From: Candidatus Methanogaster sp. UBA203
GTDB lineage: Archaea > Halobacteriota > Methanosarcinia > Methanosarcinales > Methanogasteraceae
Reading direction: 5' to 3'
Assembly (NCBI GenBank): GCA_002503595.1
Contig: DASC01000195.1
Span: 1 to 11,194, forward strand
Length of the DNA: 11,194 nt
Part shown: positions 6,780-11,194 of the stretch, in pieces
How positions within the stretch are numbered: the stretch's first letter is position 1
Layout: the number at the start of each line of letters is the position of its first letter
The notes under the pieces: model-generated
Told to the model about the DNA's origin: nothing
Databases searched by the model: none
The model's input: only the letters and a program-made list of their open reading frames with translations
Made by a program: the position numbers and the translations under genes

Positions 6780-6780
6780 G

Positions 6781-7080
6781 ATGTGGTTCTTAGAGAAATG
6801 GATGGAAAGCCCGAAAACCGTGAAAAAATTAGTTTACGTGCTTTATGCAAGTCTTATCGTCAGTTGCCTGCTCGGATTTGTGATTCACTTTGCGCCGCCC
6901 GCAGAACATGCTGCACCTGCCGATCACGGAGAGCACGCGGAGCATGTTCCGTTCGTATTCGAGCAGATCCCCATCTTCAGTGCGATCTTCGGATTCATCG
7001 TGTGTGCGCTACTCGGTCTTGGTTCAAAGGCGTACGGGCACAACGTTGTCATGAAGGAGGAGGATTATTATGACAAGTGA
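6781..7080 (+). CDS. Small two-helix membrane protein with His/Glu-rich loop, probable antiporter subunit
   Basis: 99 aa. Helix 1 spans about 17-37 and helix 2 about 64-82. Between them is a loop with AEHAAPADHGEHAEHVP (41-57), holding His43, 49, 52 and 55. The end, KEEDYYDK, is charged. I do not know a named family, but I recall small proteins with a similar ...EDYYD end beside antiporter-like genes in Mrp clusters of other anaerobes; this is memory, not a search result. It lies between two antiporter-like genes, 1 nt after one and overlapping the next by 11 nt, so it is almost surely translated with the complex. It is placed as MbhI is after MbhH in Mbh, but shows no clear similarity to MbhI. 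The His cluster could bind a metal ion or act in pH sensing (inference). Confidence 0.85.
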   Translation: MWFLEKWMESPKTVKKLVYVLYASLIVSCLLGFVIHFAPPAEHAAPADHGEHAEHVPFVFEQIPIFSAIFGFIVCALLGLGSKAYGHNVVMKEEDYYDK

Positions 7081-9085
7081 GATTATGACCGTGCCACCAG
7101 CCGCGATATTCATCGTTGGCGCACTCTTAATCCCGCTCTTCAAAGGAAAGCTGCGGCAGGCATACATGCTACTGATAGCGGTTGCAGCCATCCTTGATGT
7201 GTACTTTATGCCGGATGGCGTCTACTGGCTCCACCCGTTCATGCAGTACGAACTGGTCCTCGGGAGAGTCGATCTCCTCTCCAAGTGCTTCGGATACGTC
7301 TTCACAATCGCAGCTCTCGCAATGACCTTCTATGCGTTGCGCGTGAAGGAGGCAGGTGAACATATCGCGGCGTTCCTCTACATCGGAAGCGCTCTTGGCG
7401 TCGTCTTTGCAGGTGACTTAATCACGGTCTTCGTCTTCTGGGAGGTCATGGCGTGGGCATCTGTCGCACTGGTCTGGTACCGACGCACGAAGGCATCGAT
7501 TGACGCAGGATTTCGGTACCTGATGGTGCATGTCGTGGGAGGCGTCCTCCTGCTCGGCGGAATTATCCTGTATATGCAGGAACCAAGCGGGCTTGTTGAC
7601 GGCTCTCTGCTTGTTAATGGCTCTCTGGCTAAAGTTGTTCCATTCACAATCGACGCATTCGATTATGCATCCCCTGCAACAATTCTGATCCTCATCGGAT
7701 TCATCATCAACGCGGCAGTGCCGCCGCTCCATGCATGGCTGCCTGATGCATATCCTGAGGCAACGATCACTGGTGCGGTCTTCATGACTGCGTTCACCAC
7801 AAAAACAGCGGTATATGTACTTGCCCGTGGGTTTGCAGGCTTCACAATAGACGGATTCGCAATCCTGATGTGGCTCGGCGCAATAATGGCAATATACGGA
7901 GTTGTCTACGCTATTATTGAGAACAACATCAGAAGACTTCTCGCATACCACATTGTGAGTCAGGTCGGCTACATGGTCTGTGGCATAGGGATCGCGGCAA
8001 GTGCTGCAAGTGTGACGGGCGCTGGCGTTATCAGCCAGACCGCAATCGACGGAACTGCAGCACATGCATTCTGCCATATCCTCTACAAAGGGCTCCTCTT
8101 CATGAGCGCAGGCGCAATCATCTACATGACTGGCAAAAGCAAGCTCACAGAATTAGGCGGGCTCTACAAGGTCATGCCGCTCACGATGATCTTCTACATG
8201 ATCGCAGCGTTCTCGATTTCAGGAGTTCCGCTCTTTAACGGCTTCACAAGCAAATCGATAATCATCCATGCCGCAGAGATGGCTGGCAATGCACCAATCT
8301 TTTTGATGCTCGAATGCGCCGCGGTCGGAACATTCCTATCGGTCGGTCTGAAACTACCGTACTTCGCATTCTTCGGAAAAGATGCCGGGATAAAGGCAAA
8401 GGACCCGCCCACAAACATGCTAATCGGAATGGGGATCGCAGCATTCCTGTGTATCCTTCTCGGGGTGTACCCGAGTCTGCTCTACAACATACTGCCGTAT
8501 CCGGGGGCGATTGCTGATTATGTGCCGTACAGTGCTTCGCATGTCATAGGATCGCTCCAGTTGCTGCTCTTCACGTACGCAGGCTTCCTCGTCCTCAAGA
8601 AGAAACTGCAACCCGAGAATACGATCAGCCTCGATACCGACTGGTTCTACCGCAAAGGCGCCGTGCTGTTTATGTGGGTTGTGAACAACCCGCTCGCACG
8701 TGGCACACAATGGACGATCGATGCAACGCTAGCTGTCAAGGATTTCGCGGTCTGGTTCAGCAAGAATCCGGTTGAAGCTCTCGGGATCATCACTGACAAA
8801 GTCTGTCTCAGGGTTCTCCGTAGCTCAGAGGGTGCGACTGCCGGGGAAGAGAGCGCGGAAAAGGTGCTTGCCACCCGCATACAGGGGTATCCCGGAGAGC
8901 CTGTGCGGAGAGATCCGATCGGGGTCTCGGTCTTGCTCGGAACGATCTTTCTGTTTGCGTATCTGGTGATCTATGTGGTTGCACTGCATCTGTCGGTCTA
9001 CTCGATGATCGGGCTTCTGGTGGTTGCTGTGCTTGCCGGAATCGGGGTGCGGGTGCGGGAGATGATGCGGGGAGTGGAGGGGTGA
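7070..9085 (+). CDS. Third antiporter-like subunit (NuoL/MrpA/D family), 671 aa
   Basis: A large proton-conducting transporter: about 14 core helices, then a long tail. Glu125 (FVFWEVMAWAS), Lys245 in helix 8 (AFTTKTAVYVL), Lys340 and Lys395 (GFTSKS) are present. At the place of the helix 7 Lys the sequence reads GFIINAAVPPLHAWLPDAY (210-228), so Lys is replaced by Asn214. I recall this NAAVPPLHAWL form in other members of the subfamily, so it may be a family trait. After residue about 540 comes an amphipathic region (WVVNNPLARG...), like a lateral helix in NuoL. It ends with two closing helices (about 615-635 and 640-660). The start at 7070 has GGAGGA upstream and overlaps the small subunit by 11 nt. 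It is the last gene of the operon. Its final 50 bases recur at 9851-9900. Confidence 0.92.
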   Translation: MTSEIMTVPPAAIFIVGALLIPLFKGKLRQAYMLLIAVAAILDVYFMPDGVYWLHPFMQYELVLGRVDLLSKCFGYVFTIAALAMTFYALRVKEAGEHIAAFLYIGSALGVVFAGDLITVFVFWEVMAWASVALVWYRRTKASIDAGFRYLMVHVVGGVLLLGGIILYMQEPSGLVDGSLLVNGSLAKVVPFTIDAFDYASPATILILIGFIINAAVPPLHAWLPDAYPEATITGAVFMTAFTTKTAVYVLARGFAGFTIDGFAILMWLGAIMAIYGVVYAIIENNIRRLLAYHIVSQVGYMVCGIGIAASAASVTGAGVISQTAIDGTAAHAFCHILYKGLLFMSAGAIIYMTGKSKLTELGGLYKVMPLTMIFYMIAAFSISGVPLFNGFTSKSIIIHAAEMAGNAPIFLMLECAAVGTFLSVGLKLPYFAFFGKDAGIKAKDPPTNMLIGMGIAAFLCILLGVYPSLLYNILPYPGAIADYVPYSASHVIGSLQLLLFTYAGFLVLKKKLQPENTISLDTDWFYRKGAVLFMWVVNNPLARGTQWTIDATLAVKDFAVWFSKNPVEALGIITDKVCLRVLRSSEGATAGEESAEKVLATRIQGYPGEPVRRDPIGVSVLLGTIFLFAYLVIYVVALHLSVYSMIGLLVVAVLAGIGVRVREMMRGVEG

Positions 9086-9107
9086 TATGACGTACCTCAT
9101 TCATCCA

Positions 9108-9488
9108 TCAGCCATCCATACGCACCAGAGTTTTACGTATAAAATTCATGAAATGTTTCATCTGCATTTCAGGTGTTGAGGGCATATCGCTCTCGATCAC
9201 CATTTTCTCATTTTTATTGTGAAAATGATGCGGAAAAGTTGTTACATGCGACCAGACCTTATGCGGCGCATTATCGTAGCGGTATATCGTCCCATCGATT
9301 TCAAATCTGTTCCAGTGGTATGAATATCTCCCGGAAACCGAAATCCAGACATCTGCAAAACTCCCATCGACCAACTCGATCCTCAATTTAGCAGGTTCGC
9401 CTGAAGGAAGTCTAAATAGTCTTGTTCCCACGACCGCTTCTTTAAATTCCCTCGCAATCGATTCAAGTGATAGATATATCTCCAACAT
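9108..9488 (-). CDS. tumE: TumE-family (DUF6516) toxin of a toxin-antitoxin pair
   Basis: 126 aa. The pattern YSYHW (55-59), RYDNAPH (70-76) and TFPHHFHN (84-91) is the signature of the DUF6516/TumE family, which has the form Y-S-Y-H-...-YDNAPHH-...-FPHH-H. The His residues are candidates for an active site; I do not know a firmly established reaction for the family. The start ATG at 9488 lies inside the 3' end of the upstream gene (26-nt overlap), the usual arrangement for co-translated toxin and antitoxin. It is convergent with the antiporter operon, whose stop lies 22 bp away. Base composition is richer in AT than the operon, which suggests later arrival. Confidence 0.85.
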   Translation of the reverse strand: MLEIYLSLESIAREFKEAVVGTRLFRLPSGEPAKLRIELVDGSFADVWISVSGRYSYHWNRFEIDGTIYRYDNAPHKVWSHVTTFPHHFHNKNEKMVIESDMPSTPEMQMKHFMNFIRKTLVRMDG

Positions 9489-9768
9489 GCGAGAGTTCCA
9501 TTTTTAATTTATTTATTGAGTTTTCAATATTTTCAAGAGTGATCAGATCCTCCCACCCGGGATGTTCGGGGATACTGCCGTCCTGCACCTTCTTTTCAAA
9601 TTCATCCAGAGAAGGTACCTGATATCTGGACATAATTTCCAGTCTATCCCTCATACAAGCTTTGATTCTGGATTTGATGTACTCCATAATACCTTCCCGG
9701 ATAAGGGTCTCTTCATTTATTCCGAGATCTCTTGATAAATGCGCAACAGATTTAATGGTGCTTGCCAT
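9463..9768 (-). CDS. Antitoxin partner of the TumE-family toxin
   Basis: 101 aa from the ATG at 9768. An upstream ATG at 9789 is less likely because AAGGAGTT (minus strand 9780-9773) sits 4 nt before 9768. The N-terminus (STIKSVAHLSRDLGINEETLIREGIMEYIKSR) looks like a small DNA-binding or ribbon/helix segment. The second half has SLDEFEKKVQDGSIPEHPGWEDLI, a pattern I associate with the antitoxin next to TumE-type toxins. It should bind and silence the toxin and may repress its own promoter. The first-gene position and the 26-nt overlap with the toxin fit. Confidence 0.75.
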   Translation of the reverse strand: MASTIKSVAHLSRDLGINEETLIREGIMEYIKSRIKACMRDRLEIMSRYQVPSLDEFEKKVQDGSIPEHPGWEDLITLENIENSINKLKMELSHVGDISIT

Positions 9769-9772
9769 GGAA

Positions 9773-9780
9773 AACTCCTT
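9773..9780 (-). promoter_or_regulatory. SD that fixes the antitoxin start
   Basis: AAGGAGTT on the minus strand, just before the ATG at 9768. The alternative ATG at 9789 lies upstream of this site and would be left without one. Confidence 0.6.
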
Positions 9781-9803
9781 ATGTTTCATATTCCGGGTGC
9801 CGT

Positions 9804-9811
9804 ATATTTAA
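9804..9811 (-). promoter_or_regulatory. TATA-like box of the toxin-antitoxin operon
   Basis: TTTAAATA on the minus strand. With 25-bp spacing the transcript begins near 9782, giving a leader of about 14 nt that just includes the SD. So the pair carries its own promoter as a compact unit ending near 9815. Confidence 0.55.
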
Positions 9812-9850
9812 AGTTGCCCATCTGCAGCGCTCTCATTTCATTCCGGTGAT

Positions 9851-9900
9851 GGACTCTTCGTGTTTACAGTGCTTGCCGGAATTGGGATTCGGGTGCGGGA
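9851..9900 (+). repeat. Diverged direct copy of the 3' end of the last antiporter gene
   Basis: Aligned without gaps at an offset of exactly 840 bp, 40 of 50 bases match 9011-9060, including the 10-base blocks GCTTGCCGGA and GGGTGCGGGA. Both copies are read in the same codon phase: GLLVVAVLAGIGVRVRE in the antiporter and GLFVFTVLAGIGIRVRE here (13 of 17 residues). Both copies were compared by eye. Confidence 0.85.
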
Positions 9901-10123
9901 ATCATACGGGCTCTCGGGTGATGCCCTGCAACGGGCACAGGAGTCTGCTTTTATTTTTTTGGGCAGAATTGCCCTTCCCGAGAGGCAGATTACAAACAGG
10001 GATGTGAGGGAGATCTTCGGGATATCGAACAGGGCGGCGCTGGATGCGATCTCCGGATTAGTAGAGCTTAAAGTGGTAAAACAGATGGGCAAAGGGCGGA
10101 GCGTTCACTCTGTACTTCTGTGA
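9860..10123 (+). CDS. Small winged-helix DNA-binding protein, possibly a truncated regulator fused to an antiporter tail
   Basis: 87 aa from a GTG start. GGTGAT at 9845-9850 is a possible SD, but the frame stays open back to 9812, so the start is unsure. Residues 1-14 (FTVLAGIGIRVRE) derive from the duplicated antiporter end. From residue 44 on, ITNRDVREIFGISNRAALDAI is a helix-turn-helix and GLVELKVVKQMGKGR the wing, much like the C-terminal winged helix of RecG-like/AlbA_2 and Fic-type regulators (ITNRDxREL...GISxxTA...LVExGxLxxVGKGR). The usual N-terminal domain is missing. It is either a small free-standing regulator or the remnant of a larger one. It reads away from the toxin-antitoxin pair. 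Confidence 0.6.
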   Translation: MFTVLAGIGIRVRESYGLSGDALQRAQESAFIFLGRIALPERQITNRDVREIFGISNRAALDAISGLVELKVVKQMGKGRSVHSVLL

Positions 10124-10127
10124 GAGG

Positions 10128-10151
10128 GGTTCACGATTAGGTTCACGATTA
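10128..10151. repeat. Perfect 12-bp tandem direct repeat
   Basis: GGTTCACGATTA occurs twice with no spacer (10128-10139 and 10140-10151), 4 bp after the stop of the winged-helix gene. It could be an operator for the downstream lipoprotein gene or a simple duplication. Confidence 0.6.
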
Positions 10152-10210
10152 GGGTGTGGATGGGTAGCAGGGTGATGAGATCGTTGGTCTAATAATATTA
10201 TCCCGAAGCC

Positions 10211-10234
10211 GCAAATACACGAATCTGCAAATAC
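10211..10234. promoter_or_regulatory. Direct repeats before the lipoprotein promoter
   Basis: GCAAATAC at 10211-10218 and 10227-10234, starting 16 bp apart, so about one and a half helical turns. They lie directly upstream of the TATA-like box, a usual place for an activator site. Confidence 0.35.
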
Positions 10235-10241
10235 CGAAAAA

Positions 10242-10249
10242 CTTAATAA
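10242..10249 (+). promoter_or_regulatory. TATA-like box of the lipoprotein gene
   Basis: CTTAATAA. The expected transcript start near 10271 is 3 nt before the ATG at 10274, and no SD is visible, so the mRNA is probably leaderless. Confidence 0.5.
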
Positions 10250-10273
10250 CAATATGAGACTGTTTACTTTTGT

Positions 10274-10708
10274 ATGGGACACACTGGAGCAGTTGTAATA
10301 CTATTTGTTCTTCTGATCGCTGCTTCCGGGTGCATATCCGATGGGAAAACCGTGATAAAGGCAAAGGTGCTCGTCACAGAGAACGATGATGGTAATCCGG
10401 AGATCGTGAGCATCGATGTTTCCACCGAAACCGCAAGCGTGCTACGGAAATACCAGGACGTCCCGATGAATACCCCAGGCGTTTATATGAAATGCATCCA
10501 CAACCCACAAGCTATGGGTGCTTTTATCGGTTACTGGAGGTCCGTCAGTTACACAGGTCCCGGTGAATACGAGTTAATGTCCGAACTCAAGAAGGTGCCT
10601 GATGATGGAGACCGTATCGATGTGATCATCACCATCGAGGATATGGACGAAACCGGACGTCAGGTAAAGCTTGCAAAAGCAACAAAACAATTTAGATGGG
10701 GCGATTAG
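10274..10708 (+). CDS. Predicted secreted lipoprotein of unknown function
   Basis: 144 aa. The N-terminus MGHTGAVVILFVLLIAASGC is a signal peptide with a lipobox (AASGC) and the modifiable Cys at residue 20, so the mature protein should be anchored on the outside of the membrane. The rest (KAKVLVTENDDGNPEIVSID... and DRIDVIITIEDMDETGRQVK) alternates like beta strands, possibly a single beta-sandwich domain. I know no family for it. It is monocistronic, with its own promoter and without SD. There is one other Cys in the mature part (residue 74). Confidence 0.8.
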   Translation: MGHTGAVVILFVLLIAASGCISDGKTVIKAKVLVTENDDGNPEIVSIDVSTETASVLRKYQDVPMNTPGVYMKCIHNPQAMGAFIGYWRSVSYTGPGEYELMSELKKVPDDGDRIDVIITIEDMDETGRQVKLAKATKQFRWGD

Positions 10709-10711
10709 GAG

Positions 10712-10837
10712 CTAAATAAGTTCCCTGATACCCTCTTCAAGCGAATATTCGGGATTGTAGCCAGAAGCGTCCTTTGTCTTTGCTATATCAGCCAGCGTAT
10801 GACTTACACAGTTCTTTATGGGATTTTTGGAACATGC
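10712..10837 (-). pseudogene. 3' remnant of an NAD-dependent nucleotide-sugar epimerase gene
   Basis: Read on the minus strand, the last codons give HTLADIAKTKDASGYNPEY (10801-10745) followed by SLEEGIRELI and a stop (TAG, 10714-10712). This is the standard end of UDP-glucose 4-epimerase-type proteins (H-T-L-A-D-I-S-K-x-K-...-L-G-Y-x-P-...-S-L-E-E-G-I). Upstream of His the similarity fades (PIKNCVS), and an in-frame TGA stands at 10840-10838. There is no room for the Rossmann domain with its GxxGxxG motif. About 40 codons remain, so the gene is a truncated relic. The rest was lost or replaced by the repeats that follow. Confidence 0.75.
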
Positions 10838-10857
10838 TCAATACCCTGTGGTAGGAA

Positions 10858-10915
10858 CCACAAGATCACACAGATTTCCACAAGATTTCTGTGTTAATCT
10901 TGTGTAATCTCGTGG
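10858..10915. repeat. 58-bp imperfect palindrome
   Basis: The left arm starts CCACAAGATCACACAGATT (10858-10876). The right arm (10896-10915), reversed and complemented, reads CCACGAGATTACACAAGATT. They match at 17 positions with one gap. Inside, CACAGA/TCTGTG gives a second symmetry. Repeats of this wording (CCACAGATTACACAGAT-like) are common between genes in many prokaryotes. It could be a small non-autonomous mobile element or a structural repeat. Confidence 0.65.
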
Positions 10916-10966
10916 TTTTATATGTAGATATCCACACAATACTTGAGTAAGTCATTAGATTGATAA

Positions 10967-11019
10967 AATCAGTGTAATCAGCGTTAATCAGTGGCTAAAA
11001 ACAATATTAGCCACTGATT
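10967..11019. repeat. Triple AATCAGTG repeat ending in a 13-bp hairpin
   Basis: AATCAGTG (10967-10974), AATCAGCG (10976-10983) and AATCAGTG (10986-10993) stand in tandem. The last begins a perfect inverted repeat: AATCAGTGGCTAA (10986-10998), loop of 8 nt, TTAGCCACTGATT (11007-11019). No T-run follows directly. Confidence 0.7.
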
Positions 11020-11139
11020 GATACAGATGAACATAGATCACAGGTTGTTTGTACCGTTGGATTAATTTAAAGACTCCATACGATATTGAGCATGTACGAT
11101 TTTTGATCTGTACTTTTTTTTGTAACTACTCAGGTATAT

Positions 11140-11194
11140 TGATCGGTCTCCTGATTGCGATCCTGTATTTTCTGGCAAGAAAAATAACCGCGGA
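11140..11194 (+). CDS. Possible start of a membrane protein, cut by the window edge
   Basis: From a TTG at 11140 an open frame runs to the edge and encodes LIGLLIAILYFLARKITA, a typical first membrane helix followed by positive residues. The frame is open back to about 11107. The start codon is weak, and only a partial SD (AGGT at 11133-11136) is seen, so this may be chance. Confidence 0.25.

Larger units (their letters stand above)
10838..11139. other. Gene-free stretch with two long palindromes
   Basis: Apart from the two palindromic repeats listed separately I see no gene here. A run of nine T lies at 11114-11122, which could end a plus-strand transcript in an archaeon, but no transcript is known to need it. 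Confidence 0.6.

Noticed and set aside
7418..8077. Long Cys-rich minus-strand frame (219 codons), at first sight a zinc protein
   Set aside because: It lies wholly opposite the well-conserved third antiporter subunit; the Cys codons are complements of the GCA/ACA-rich membrane-protein codons. No promoter or SD was found.
9930..9970. T-run (TTTTATTTTTTT) as an archaeal terminator
   Set aside because: It lies inside the open frame of the winged-helix protein, which continues with good domain similarity after it.
10858..11019. CRISPR array suggested by repeated CACAAGAT/AATCAGTG words
   Set aside because: The repeats are short, nearly adjacent and palindromic, with no regular 30-40 bp spacers and no cas genes nearby.
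1..11194. tRNA or rRNA genes
   Set aside because: I found no T-loop GGTTCRA with matching acceptor stem and no rRNA-like stretch. The GGTTCACGATTA repeats at 10128-10151 resemble a T-loop word but have no cloverleaf around them.

Overview
The window looks archaeal. Start codons are preceded by strong Shine-Dalgarno (SD) sequences of the GGAGG/GGTGA type, TATA-like boxes lie about 25 bp before plausible transcription starts, and the main operon has the gene order of the archaeal Mbh/Mrp antiporter module. A methanogen- or ANME-like member of the Halobacteriota is my best guess, but the sequence does not fix the lineage.

The layout is as follows. (1) Positions 33-749, minus strand: an unrecognised protein of about 238 aa, possibly a catalytically dead relative of the endonuclease III (HhH-GPD) fold, with a 15-bp palindrome just upstream of its promoter. 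(2) Positions 750-1145: an intergenic stretch of about 395 bp rich in inverted and direct repeats. It holds the promoter of the following operon and a 14-codon leader ORF. (3) Positions 1146-9085, plus strand: a tightly packed, eleven-gene operon for a multisubunit Mrp-type cation/H+ antiporter. The order is mnhE, mnhF, mnhG, MbhD-like (DUF4040), MbhE-like, mnhB, mnhC, mnhD, a second MnhD-like subunit, a small His-rich two-helix membrane protein, and a third 671-aa antiporter-like subunit. Most genes overlap or nearly touch, so translation is probably coupled. (4) Positions 9108-9768, minus strand: an AT-richer TumE-family (DUF6516) toxin and its antitoxin, convergent with the operon. (5) Positions 9860-10123, plus strand: a small winged-helix protein whose first residues are a diverged copy of the C-terminus of the last antiporter gene, so the toxin-antitoxin pair is flanked by direct repeats. 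(6) Positions 10274-10708, plus strand: a predicted lipoprotein with a near-leaderless promoter. (7) Positions 10709-11194: the decayed 3' end of a nucleotide-sugar epimerase gene (minus strand), two long palindromic repeats, and possibly the start of a membrane protein running off the edge.

The first eight operon genes match the order MbhA-MbhH of the membrane-bound hydrogenase antiporter module. MrpA is not one long protein: its C-terminal parts are separate small genes and its NuoL-like role is probably taken by the 671-aa subunit. No hydrogenase or quinone-module gene follows, so the complex is most simply a Na+(or K+)/H+ antiporter with three antiporter-like channels instead of the usual two.

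The points most worth a second look are the duplicated antiporter tail around the toxin-antitoxin pair, the His/Glu-rich loop shared by MnhC and the small subunit, the loss of the TM7 lysine in the third antiporter-like subunit, and the leader ORF whose stop codon lies inside the SD of mnhE.
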